Program-made: the position numbers and the translations under genes
The notes under the pieces: model-generated
Told to the model about the DNA's origin: nothing
The model's database searches: none
Seen by the model: only the letters and a program-made list of their open reading frames with translations
Shown here: positions 46,117 to 54,072 of the stretch, piece after piece
Layout of the letters: every line of letters begins with the position of its first letter
Numbering within the stretch: position 1 is the first letter of the stretch
NCBI RefSeq assembly: GCF_003007785.1
Contig: NZ_PXOH01000002.1
Span: 1 to 64,000 of the forward strand
Length of the DNA stretch: 64,000 bases
Direction: 5' to 3'
Source of the DNA: Aphanothece hegewaldii CCALA 016
GTDB taxonomy: Bacteria > Cyanobacteriota > Cyanobacteriia > Cyanobacteriales > Microcystaceae

Positions 46117-47193
46117 ATGGCAGCAATTACCACCAATAATCCCGATAAAGACAAAGCTTTAAACTTGGTATTAAATCAGATTGAGCGTAGTTTTGGCAAA
46201 GGCTCGATCATGCGTCTCGGAGATGCGACGCGAATGCGGGTGGAAACCATTCCCACTGGTGCGCTAACTTTAGATTTAGCGTTAGGCGGTGGATTACCCA
46301 AAGGACGAGTTATCGAAATATATGGGCCAGAAAGTTCGGGTAAAACAACATTAGCCCTTCATGCGATCGCCGAAGTTCAAAAAGCGGGCGGTGTAGCGGC
46401 GTTTGTAGATGCAGAACACGCATTAGATCCCACCTATTCTGCTGCATTAGGCGTAGATATCGATAATCTACTCGTTGCCCAACCCGATACAGGAGAAGCT
46501 GGGCTAGAAATTGTCGATCAATTAGTGCGTTCTGCGGCCGTCGATATCGTCGTGATTGACTCGGTAGCCGCCTTAGTTCCTAGAGCCGAAATTGAAGGCG
46601 AAATGGGTGATAATCAGGTTGGGTTACAAGCCCGATTAATGAGTAAAGCCTTAAGAAAAATTGCTGGAAATATCGGTAAGTCTGGATGTGTAGTGATTTT
46701 CCTCAACCAGCTACGACAAAAAATCGGTGTCACTTACGGCAACCCAGAAGTAACCACCGGCGGTAATGCTCTAAAATTCTATGCCTCAGTGCGTTTAGAT
46801 ATTCGTCGGGCGCAAACCCTTAAAAAAGGAAGTGAGGGAGAATATGGAATTCAAGCCAAGGTAAAAGTCGCTAAAAATAAAGTCGCGCCACCTTTCCGTA
46901 TTGCTGAGTTTGACATCATTTTTGGTTCAGGCATTTCTCAAATGGGTTGTACCTTAGATTTGGCGGAACAAACAGGCGTAGTCGTTCGTAAAGGCTCTTG
47001 GTATAACTACAAAGGTGATAATATTTCTCAAGGTCGAGATAATGCCGTGAAATATTTAGAAGAACATCCCGAAATCGCTATAGAAATTGAAAAACTGGTG
47101 CGGGAAAAATTAGAAATCGGTTCTGTACCCTTTCCGACTGCGAGTGAAGAGGAGGAAATCGATGATTTTAATGAAGCTGATCTAGAAGATTAG
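46117..47193 (+). CDS. recA: recombinase RecA
   Basis: Full-length 358-aa recombinase. Walker [10 protein letters not shown] lies near residues 70-78, followed by [13 protein letters not shown], then [19 protein letters not shown] with loop L1, and [17 protein letters not shown] with loop L2 before it. There is no intein or insertion. The C-terminal acidic tail ([16 protein letters not shown]) is typical. A candidate LexA box is upstream and a strong hairpin terminator 10 bases downstream. Confidence 0.97.
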   Translation: MAAITTNNPDKDKALNLVLNQIERSFGKGSIMRLGDATRMRVETIPTGALTLDLALGGGLPKGRVIEIYGPESSGKTTLALHAIAEVQKAGGVAAFVDAEHALDPTYSAALGVDIDNLLVAQPDTGEAGLEIVDQLVRSAAVDIVVIDSVAALVPRAEIEGEMGDNQVGLQARLMSKALRKIAGNIGKSGCVVIFLNQLRQKIGVTYGNPEVTTGGNALKFYASVRLDIRRAQTLKKGSEGEYGIQAKVKVAKNKVAPPFRIAEFDIIFGSGISQMGCTLDLAEQTGVVVRKGSWYNYKGDNISQGRDNAVKYLEEHPEIAIEIEKLVREKLEIGSVPFPTASEEEEIDDFNEADLED

Positions 47194-47202
47194 AGGTTTG
47201 GC

Positions 47203-47224
47203 GTTGGGAAATTTGGTTCCCAAC
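47203..47224 (+). terminator. recA terminator
   Basis: Perfect inverted repeat GTTGGGAA/TTCCCAAC with a 6-base loop, 10 bases after the recA stop codon. Confidence 0.7.
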
Positions 47225-47238
47225 AACACATTAATGTT

Positions 47239-47264
47239 TAGGGGCTTGGCAACCTTTGCCCCTA
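47239..47264. repeat. TAGGGGC/GCCCCTA hairpin overlapping a stop codon
   Basis: TAGGGGC (47239-47245) pairs with GCCCCTA (47258-47264). The right arm includes the stop codon of the gene at 47262-47558. The same arms occur in the urtA-urtB region, so it is a dispersed hairpin unit. Confidence 0.6.
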
Positions 47265-47558
47265 CAACCCCAATTCTTGTAACAAGCTTTCCATTTCTTC
47301 ATCGTTTAAACCTTGTTGAATATAACTCGGTTGATTGGGATGATAAGGACTTTTAAGGCGATCGATATTTTTAATTATTGCAAGCTCACCAATAAGGGGA
47401 ATATCGGGATCGGGGTTGGTAGGTCGAATTAAAGAACTGGAAAAACCTTTAAAAATCGCAATTTCATCGATTTCCCCCTCGCTTTCAATCGTAACGAGTA
47501 AAACCTCTTGAGGGCGTTTAATTGTGTAGGCTTCAAGCCGTTTAGCAATATTAATCAT
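47262..47558 (-). CDS. conserved small protein (DUF7734-like)
   Basis: A 98-aa soluble protein beginning MINIAKRLEAYTIKRPQEVLLVTIESEGEIDEIAIFKGFSS split over a beta-rich core, then a helical tail (NDEEMESLLQELGL). It resembles a small family conserved in cyanobacteria and plant plastids that I associate with DUF7734, from recall. No function. The gene overlaps the DUF3177 gene by 4 bases (ATGA) and belongs to the same transcript; its stop is inside a repeat hairpin. Confidence 0.5.
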   Translation of the reverse strand: MINIAKRLEAYTIKRPQEVLLVTIESEGEIDEIAIFKGFSSSLIRPTNPDPDIPLIGELAIIKNIDRLKSPYHPNQPSYIQQGLNDEEMESLLQELGL

Positions 47559-48148
47559 TGTTCTAACGCGGTTCGTCCTTGTTTACTTAGACGGAAAAGG
47601 AGGAAATACCCTAAGTAGAAAATATAAAACAATAGACCGACTAATCCAAAAAAGCCTAAAACACTGGGTGCAAAATTAGGGTGCATCCATGATTTATACT
47701 GCCAGGGTGCTTCTGACCAAACCTCGCAAAACGGTTGTTTGATCGCGCCTTCAGTAAATACACAAGAGTAAAAGGGGACTAAAGCTAATGCCCCTAGAAG
47801 TGTATAAATTGTAACAGCCCATCGCCAAGCAGTAAAAGCTAGTTTGAGTAAGCTTTTGGGTAAATCTTTGATCTCATCATTGAGATCCACCCAAAACCAC
47901 AATGCGATCGCTATTAAAATTCTTGCAGCGAAACTGGTGATAAAAGCGATCGGCCAAGATGGTATCATCAAGTAAATACTAATCATCAATAAACTGGCGA
48001 CACGCCAATAAATGATGAGCAAACGCTGAATTGACTCGACTTTTTGTAATAATGCCCAGAGTAAGAAAATAACTGGCAAAATAACGGTAAATATTAAAGC
48101 GAGACGATAGTCTGTCCAGACTAAAGGTCTAAACCAAAGTTGTTGCAT
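47555..48148 (-). CDS. DUF3177 family membrane protein
   Basis: A 197-aa protein with about five hydrophobic helices, opening with LWFRPLVWTDYRLALIFTVILPVIFLLWALLQ in two parts and ending FYLGYFLLFRLSKQGRTALEQ. This matches the cyanobacterial DUF3177 family. Function unknown. It is translationally coupled with the downstream 98-aa gene (overlapping start and stop), so the two probably work together. Confidence 0.75.
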   Translation of the reverse strand: MQQLWFRPLVWTDYRLALIFTVILPVIFLLWALLQKVESIQRLLIIYWRVASLLMISIYLMIPSWPIAFITSFAARILIAIALWFWVDLNDEIKDLPKSLLKLAFTAWRWAVTIYTLLGALALVPFYSCVFTEGAIKQPFCEVWSEAPWQYKSWMHPNFAPSVLGFFGLVGLLFYIFYLGYFLLFRLSKQGRTALEQ

Positions 48149-48250
48149 TGAATCTTCGATATGAGTTCACAAAAAACAGCAAGCCTCTTAGATCAAGACG
48201 ACTCACTGTTAATTGTAAGTGATAGAGGTTAGCCAAGGTAAGTGACTGAA

Positions 48251-48475
48251 TTAGTCTTCATAGAGACGACATTCAGCCGCTTCCGGGTTATCATCACAGT
48301 ATTTTTCAAAAGAGTTTTTTACTGGATGCTCTTGCCGTTGATGGGCTGCTTCAGCCTGTAATTCTTCTACAGCGTCGTAAGCGGCGGCACATTCAGCCGA
48401 GTCTGTACCTTCTGTTTTACAGACTGTTCTAGCGTTAACTAATTCCTCTTGAATTTTTTCTTGAATATCGCTCAT
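48251..48475 (-). CDS. Calvin-cycle redox regulator CP12
   Basis: A 74-aa CP12 protein. The two conserved cysteine pairs are C19/C29 (CKTEGTDSAEC) and C60/C69 (CDDNPEAAEC); AYDAVEELQAEAAH is the conserved helical core. Disulfides formed in the dark bring GAPDH and phosphoribulokinase into an inactive complex. The gene stands alone with a 761-base gap upstream. Confidence 0.93.
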   Translation of the reverse strand: MSDIQEKIQEELVNARTVCKTEGTDSAECAAAYDAVEELQAEAAHQRQEHPVKNSFEKYCDDNPEAAECRLYED

Positions 48476-49236
48476 GATTCCTCAAACTAATGAATTATAA
48501 TGATCTTATCTTAGCGGCACTCTTTGCAAATTAATTCGGTCGTTTTTTCCACTATCGTCTAGATCAAAGTTTTGACTCTTCGTGCGTGGGAGTGACTTGA
48601 AATATTATATCAAATCTAGTTTCTCTTCAATGCTTAAGCTTTGGTATTAAGTTACTTTTCAGATCTGTTACTAATATAACAAATTGTTTGATTTAATTAT
48701 TATATCAATTTTGTTAATCAGTATAATAATTAATTCTGGCTCTTATTTCTTACTTGGGAAGGATGTATAGATATTGTTGTAAAAAAATATTTTCTATTTA
48801 AAAAAGCTGTTTTGAGCAAAATAAATTTTTCTTAAAGAATTAGCAAAAAGCTAGAAATGATCTACCTCTGAAAAATACGCTAAAATGTACTATAAAAAAT
48901 AATACAAATCAAGATACTCAATTTAGTTTAGCCAACTTGATAAAGTAACCTGAGTTTTCCTTTTATAGCCAAAAAAAAGACAAAAAACTCATTATCGGTA
49001 AAACGATGAATTTTTAGGCTGGTTAGCGGGTATTTTGAACTGAAAAAGGGAATAATCCGCGGAAAAAGCCGCTCAAACGGTGATAGGCTTCTATATTGAT
49101 CTACAATTCTTGGTGAAGGAAAAGTTCAAAACGGTTAAAATGGATGAGAAGGTTATTTTACCAACGATGTAAGATTAAACATCCTTCACTCTTTCTTTTT
49201 CGTAAAGTTGTATAAACATCGACCTAAATATTACAC
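48476..49236. other. 761-base gap without a gene
   Basis: AT-rich DNA between CP12 and the YbaB gene. Visible pieces: a TAGC/GCTA hairpin near 48840, GCGG-AAAAAG-CCGC near 49060, an AT-rich tract with TATAAT-like boxes, and several TAAAATG/ATAAAA tracts. The segment before 49060 is the CP12 promoter side. A small RNA or a very short peptide gene is possible, but nothing decides. Confidence 0.45.
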
Positions 49237-49581
49237 ATGGCAGAAAAACAAGGTTTTGGATTTGGTTTAAATAAAATAAAAGAATTGCAAGCGGCATTTC
49301 AAAAAGCCCAACAAATTCAAGCAGGAGCGCAAGAGCTTCAAAAAGAACTCGAACAAATGAGAATTGTCGGAGAAAGTAGCGACGGTTTGGTTAAAGTCTA
49401 TATGAGTGGCAACCAAGAACCCGTCGGGGTCGAAATTTCTCCCGATGCTGTAGCACAAGGAACCGAGGCGATACAAGCATCTGTAACCGAAGCCATGAAA
49501 GCCGCTTATAGCAAGTCTACCGAAATGATGCGCTCAAAAATGGAAGATTTAACCAGTGGGCTAGAATTACCAGGTTTATAA
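49237..49581 (+). CDS. YbaB/EbfC family nucleoid-associated protein
   Basis: A 114-aa protein whose helical start (FGLNKIKELQAAFQKAQQIQAGAQELQKELEQ) and core VKVYMSGNQEPVGVEISPDAV fit YbaB, with a C-terminal helix ending LPGL. These small dimers bind DNA and associate with the nucleoid. It is a little longer at the ends than the E. coli protein. An orphan structured RNA element follows its stop codon. Confidence 0.88.
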   Translation: MAEKQGFGFGLNKIKELQAAFQKAQQIQAGAQELQKELEQMRIVGESSDGLVKVYMSGNQEPVGVEISPDAVAQGTEAIQASVTEAMKAAYSKSTEMMRSKMEDLTSGLELPGL

Positions 49582-49595
49582 GCCGCGCCCGTACA

Positions 49596-49785
49596 CCCGT
49601 GACTTTAGTCATGGGATGAGAGACGGCGAAACTATGGTACAATTATTAAGTACCGCAGGAAGTGCGGAAACTTACGCCCACGGAAGGCACTCGTTAAGTG
49701 GTGGCTACTCAAAAAGTAGTTCATCGAGTGTGAATCAGTTCGGTTGCGAATTGAGTCTGGGAAGCCTTTGACTTTAGTCATAGGT
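49596..49785 (+). ncRNA. orphan structured RNA element, HEARO/omega-RNA-like
   Basis: A compact 190-base element with no ORF. Stems visible: CCCGTGAC/GTCATGGG (49596-49603/49608-49615) enclosing TTTA; CCGCA/TGCGG (49653-49657/49663-49667); CACTCG/CGAGTG (49688-49693/49725-49730) enclosing CTACT/AGTAG (49705-49709/49715-49719); TCAGTTCG/CGAATTGA (49735-49742/49747-49754) with loop GTTG; and a second GAC-TTTA-GTC hairpin at 49765-49784. Two stems need G-U pairs, which exist only on the plus-strand RNA. A GC-clamped hairpin with arms GGGGCAATTT-type follows at 49819-49841. It resembles IS200/IS605-associated omega-RNAs (HEARO) in size and hairpin order (inference; no IscB or TnpB adjacent). No transposase follows: the next gene is a histidine kinase 207 bases away. 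Confidence 0.55.
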
Positions 49786-49818
49786 GCTTCACAGGTTCTT
49801 AATCAATTCAAAAATCTG

Positions 49819-49841
49819 GGGGCAATTTTTCAAATTGTCCC
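49819..49841 (+). terminator. hairpin after the structured RNA element
   Basis: GGGGCAATTT pairs with AAATTGTCCC through one G-U pair, loop TTC, followed by a short CTATCCTATTT run. It may end the RNA element; the T tract is weak. Confidence 0.4.
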
Positions 49842-49992
49842 TATCCTATTTAACTGAGTCAGTTTAACTGCAAAAATTTTTCATTAAAGCGATATAAATT
49901 GACAATGATTTGTAACTTTCTTTTCAAAGTTGCTCTCTTTGTTGAGAAAAATAAGTTAATCTGGCTTATTAAATACTCAAACAATCAAATTA

Positions 49993-51399
49993 ATGAATTT
50001 ACCATCTTCCGCCAAATCCATTCTTTATCAGCTAACTCAAGAGTTTAACCCGCCTTCTCAATCTCTAACTATTAGCAATACTACTTTTAGAAATGTCACT
50101 AAAGCTCTCTTTAATTTTCTGATTGAACAACAAATACTAGCCACAGTTTGGTATAAATTTCCTCATTTTGAAGAGTTAGAACAATATTATCAACAAGGAA
50201 AAGCGACTCAAATTTATTATTGTACGACTCGTTTAAAAAAATTAGAAGATTTCGCAGCAGCTTTCGAGTTTAAGAGCAATACTCATCATTGTACGTCGAT
50301 TACTCCTTTAGTGTTAGAGCCAAGTTCTCAGCTAAAAAAAGAATATTATTTTATTGTCCTTTCTCCTCAATTTTGTTGCTTGCTATTAGCCCATAAACAA
50401 ACTGAACCAAGTTTGAATAATACTAATGAGCATAAACAGCCAATTTCTTGGACATTTATTTCTAGTTTTGAGCCAGTTTTAATTAATAATATTTTAACGG
50501 TTATTAAACAGTCAATTATCGTAACTGATCAAACTCCAGAAGAGGTTTTATCCAGTAATCATAGTCTTTTTACTTTGCCAAATAATCTCAATTCAAAGTT
50601 AATAAATAGTTTGTTAATGCAGCAAATTAAACAAAGTGAAATGATGCAGAATGAGGAAAAAATAATTAAGGATTCTAGTCAAAAAATTAAATATATAACA
50701 GATGAAGTTCAGTTTAAAACTTCGCTTTTAAAAAACTTATCTCAAGAAATTAGTCTGCCCTTGACGAATATGAAAACAGCTTTACTTTTACTCAATTCAA
50801 AACAGGCTAAAAAAGAGCAACGACAACGATATTTAGATTTGTTGCAAAGAGAATGCGATCGACAATCTTTAGTCGTAACAGGTTTATTAGAATTAGTTGC
50901 TTTTGAGCAATTAACGGGTGAACTAGGAACAACGCTAAAATTAGAAGATTTGATCCCTGGAATTGTCAGTACCTATCAACCTTTGGCGGAAGAAAAAGGA
51001 ATTTCAATGGGTTATACTGTTCCTCGAAAGTTGCCTGTTGTGTCTTGTCCTGAGAGTTGGTTACGACAAATTTTACAGAACATATTAAATAATAGTTTAA
51101 AATATACTCCCTCTGGCGGTCGCATTTTTGTTAGAGCATTTTTCAAATCTAATTGTGTTGAAATAACAATTACAGATACAGGAATTGGAATTGATTCGGG
51201 AGAAATTAATAAAATTTTTAATAGTTTTTATCGAGGAAAAAATAATGATGCTAATAGTAGTGCAGGACTAGGCTTGACAATTGTTAAATATCTTTTAAGT
51301 CGTTGTGGTGGAGATATTTTAGTAAGCAGTAAGCTTGAGCAAGGAACAACTTTTACTGTTATTTTACCAATTGTTCATTCTAAGTTAGAAGAAGATTAA
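49993..51399 (+). CDS. sensor histidine kinase with altered phospho-acceptor
   Basis: A 468-aa protein. The N-terminal ~170 residues look like a DICT-type sensory domain of cyanobacterial kinases (partial recognition). After a helical linker, the dimerisation box reads NLSQEISLPLTNMKTAL near residues 248-263, where the usual His is Gln251 (codon CAA). The ATPase domain is intact: N-box LQNILNNSLKYTPSGG, G1 DTGIGID and G2 SSAGLGLTIVKYLLS. There is no membrane helix. The protein may be a pseudokinase or may act on a partner in trans. It follows the RNA element and is convergent with pyrFE. Confidence 0.82.
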   Translation: MNLPSSAKSILYQLTQEFNPPSQSLTISNTTFRNVTKALFNFLIEQQILATVWYKFPHFEELEQYYQQGKATQIYYCTTRLKKLEDFAAAFEFKSNTHHCTSITPLVLEPSSQLKKEYYFIVLSPQFCCLLLAHKQTEPSLNNTNEHKQPISWTFISSFEPVLINNILTVIKQSIIVTDQTPEEVLSSNHSLFTLPNNLNSKLINSLLMQQIKQSEMMQNEEKIIKDSSQKIKYITDEVQFKTSLLKNLSQEISLPLTNMKTALLLLNSKQAKKEQRQRYLDLLQRECDRQSLVVTGLLELVAFEQLTGELGTTLKLEDLIPGIVSTYQPLAEEKGISMGYTVPRKLPVVSCPESWLRQILQNILNNSLKYTPSGGRIFVRAFFKSNCVEITITDTGIGIDSGEINKIFNSFYRGKNNDANSSAGLGLTIVKYLLSRCGGDILVSSKLEQGTTFTVILPIVHSKLEED

Positions 51400-51401
51400 T
51401 T

Positions 51402-52850
51402 TTAATGTTTTTTTATTAAACATTGATATTGCTCATGACTAATTCGACCTGCACTATAAAGGGTTTCTGTAATTTCGGAAATCCCGACTACTGAATAAGC
51501 TTGATAACCTTTTGCTCTAATTTTATCCTTAACTCCTTCTTCGTGGTCAATAAATACTACAATATCTTTGACATTTAAGCCAGAAGATGAAATTTTTTCG
51601 GCTCCTTCGATCGCACTTTTTCCAGAAATTAAGACATCATCCACAACAACAACAGTCTCGCCTAGTTCAAAATGTCCCTCAATTAAACGACGAGTGCCAT
51701 GTGCTTTTACTTCTTTTCGCGGATAGATCATGGGACGATTTAATAATAATGATAAACCCGTAGCCGTGGGTAGCGAACCATAAGGAATTCCCGCAATTCT
51801 GTCAAATTCTAATGTTTTAAGGATCTCAACATAAGCATAGAGAACTTGTTGGAAAATCTGAGGATTAGAAATAATTTTTCTTAAATCAATATAATAAGAA
51901 AAAGTTGCCCCTGATGCTTGGACATATTCGCCAAATAATAAACAGCCAATATCATAAAGTTGTAGAATTAAATCTTGGTGGGGATGCTTATTTAATAAAC
52001 ATACATTTGAAGTCCAGATTTTACAACTGGAACGTTCTTCCCCCAGTGTATTCTTAATGCTAATCACTTCGTCACGCAGTGCTTGAACATTTTTTCTTAA
52101 ATCTTGGGTACTTAATTGATCTTGGGGAACTGGTATTAATAAGCCGTCTCTGTTATTATTCAATCCTGCCGTAAGAATATCTCTAAGATTGCCGCTTTTT
52201 GCCCAAATACTGCGTAAAAGAAGATATCTTTCAGGTGCGATCGCTCTAATTTTTGATAATACTTCACCGTTTGTTGTACCAACTTCTAAAAATAGTTGTT
52301 CAGGGGTTCCCCAAGTTTGAACTTCTCGTACCACTTGAAGATAAAAAGGATTATCTGATGTGGGATATTCTTGTAAATTAATAGCACCAGGATTCGAGGT
52401 ACGACACAGAATAAAAGTACCTTTGTCGGGATACACTAAAAAAGAAGCGGCGTGATCCTGTCCCACATATGGATTAAGCGTTATTGCATCAACTCCCCAA
52501 TCCTCAAAAACAGTACGAGCGAAAACCGTGCTAGTGTTGAGATCACCGTGTTTAGCATCTAAAATAACAGGGATATTCTGCGGAACCGTTTTAATGACTT
52601 GCAAAAGTAACTCTAAACCTGATGTCCCCAGTGCTTCATAAAATCCCAGAGTAGGTTTATAAGCACAAACTAAATCCGATGTTTCGTTAATGATAAAAGA
52701 TAGCCAATTCCAAAGTTGTTTAATCAGTGTACGGCGATCGTCTCCCATACCGTATTCTAGAGGCATCATCTCAGGATTAGGATCGAGGGCAACAATGAGT
52801 AAACTCTGGTTTTGCTCAATCGCGGTGGTTAGTGAGGTAAAAAAATTCAT
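51402..52850 (-). CDS. bifunctional orotidine-5'-phosphate decarboxylase / orotate phosphoribosyltransferase
   Basis: A 482-aa fusion of the last two steps of UMP synthesis. Residues 1-270 are PyrF: IVALDPNPEMMP, and the active-site DAKHGDLNTS (Lys-Asp pair). The C-terminal 200 residues are PyrE: AGIPYGSLPTATGLSLLLNRPMIYPRKEVKAHGTRRL and the PRPP loop VVVVDDVLISGKSAIEG. This order (PyrF then PyrE) is standard in many cyanobacteria. It is convergent with the histidine kinase, with two bases between stops. Confidence 0.93.
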   Translation of the reverse strand: MNFFTSLTTAIEQNQSLLIVALDPNPEMMPLEYGMGDDRRTLIKQLWNWLSFIINETSDLVCAYKPTLGFYEALGTSGLELLLQVIKTVPQNIPVILDAKHGDLNTSTVFARTVFEDWGVDAITLNPYVGQDHAASFLVYPDKGTFILCRTSNPGAINLQEYPTSDNPFYLQVVREVQTWGTPEQLFLEVGTTNGEVLSKIRAIAPERYLLLRSIWAKSGNLRDILTAGLNNNRDGLLIPVPQDQLSTQDLRKNVQALRDEVISIKNTLGEERSSCKIWTSNVCLLNKHPHQDLILQLYDIGCLLFGEYVQASGATFSYYIDLRKIISNPQIFQQVLYAYVEILKTLEFDRIAGIPYGSLPTATGLSLLLNRPMIYPRKEVKAHGTRRLIEGHFELGETVVVVDDVLISGKSAIEGAEKISSSGLNVKDIVVFIDHEEGVKDKIRAKGYQAYSVVGISEITETLYSAGRISHEQYQCLIKKH

Positions 52851-53091
52851 TATTTTATTTTATTTTGCTGTGAATTTTACCATTAAAACGAACTAAAACT
52901 CTTACGATAAATCACATTGCTATTACTTTTGGGTTTTGTTGTGAAAAATTCAAATAATGCGATCTTTTAAGGGTAGGTAGGTCAAATAATCCCTCTTAAG
53001 AGGAATTGCAAAAAATTGATCCAGTGTTATATCTTCAAGTTAGAATTTTGGCAATTGTGCGATAAGTGCTAAACCCTATAGGATTTCTTTC

Positions 53092-54036
53092 ATGAGTTAT
53101 TCACCGCCGCCGAATCCACCTCCTAACCGAAGAGAACCTCTTAAATTCGATGACTTCATCGGAATTCTAGTAGCCTTTAGTAGTATTGGCGCGATTTTTT
53201 GGTGGTCATTTAGCCAGTTAGAGCAAGGATTTGATTTATCTTTATTGCCAACGTTGACTCCTTCTCCTTCACCCACAGTCGCACCTACTCCACTAGACAG
53301 ATCTTTTGAGCGCGTTAGTCCAGAGACAGGTATCATAACCCCTAATCGCTCGCAACCCACGATGACCCCTTTACCTCAACCCACAACCTCACCCACAACC
53401 TCAGTTATTCCAGTTCCTATTCAACCAAGGGAAACGACGACTGAGACGAGAGGCTTTTCCGATGTTCCGTCGGATTATTGGGCAAGTCCATTTATTGCCG
53501 TGATGGTTGAACGTGGAATTATGTCAGGTTTTCCTGATAATACCTTCAAACCCGAACAGCCCGTGACTCGTGCGGAGTTTGCAGATCTGTTGCAGAGAGC
53601 TTTTGATCGCTCAAAAACTGAACCATCGATCAACTTTAAGGATCTTTCAGCAGGAGACGAAGCACAACCCGCAGTCGAGCAAGCTGTGGAGATGGCATTC
53701 ATGAAAGGGTATCCAGGACAAGTATTTCGACCCGATGAACCCATTTCTAAAGCCGAATCTTTGGTGGCACTGAGCAACGGGTTACGACTCACTAATACTT
53801 CATCTCCTGAACAAGTCCTTAGCTTCTATCAAGATGCTGAACAAATTCCGCGCTATGCAATCAATGAAATAGCAGCAGCAACCATAGCCGGTTTAGTAGT
53901 AAATCATCCTGAACCAAAGATCCTTGCACCCCAACAAAATATCACTCGTGCCGAGGCTGCCGCTTTAGTTTATCAAGCTTTGGTGAAATCAGGCCAAGGG
54001 GAGAAGATTGACTCTCCCTACATCGTACAGCCCTAA
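53092..54036 (+). CDS. S-layer homology (SLH) domain protein
   Basis: A 314-aa protein with one N-terminal membrane helix (IGILVAFSSIGAIFWWSF, about residues 20-40), a Pro/Thr-rich linker to about residue 120, then three SLH repeats: FSDVPSDYWASPFIAVMVERG... with the ITRAEF-type closing, FKDLSAGDEAQP..., and YQDAEQIPRYAIN... with ITRAEAAALVY. Three copies suit binding to peptidoglycan-linked polymer. It is 36 bases upstream of the channel gene and may be co-transcribed. Confidence 0.88.
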   Translation: MSYSPPPNPPPNRREPLKFDDFIGILVAFSSIGAIFWWSFSQLEQGFDLSLLPTLTPSPSPTVAPTPLDRSFERVSPETGIITPNRSQPTMTPLPQPTTSPTTSVIPVPIQPRETTTETRGFSDVPSDYWASPFIAVMVERGIMSGFPDNTFKPEQPVTRAEFADLLQRAFDRSKTEPSINFKDLSAGDEAQPAVEQAVEMAFMKGYPGQVFRPDEPISKAESLVALSNGLRLTNTSSPEQVLSFYQDAEQIPRYAINEIAAATIAGLVVNHPEPKILAPQQNITRAEAAALVYQALVKSGQGEKIDSPYIVQP

Positions 54037-54072
54037 AAAACTCACTTTTTTATTCATTTTGAGATCAAATCA

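Noticed and set aside
49596-49841. The structured RNA element as a tRNA or a riboswitch
   Set aside because: No T-loop GTTCRA with CCA acceptor stem and no known aptamer core; no metabolic gene follows in the transcription direction.
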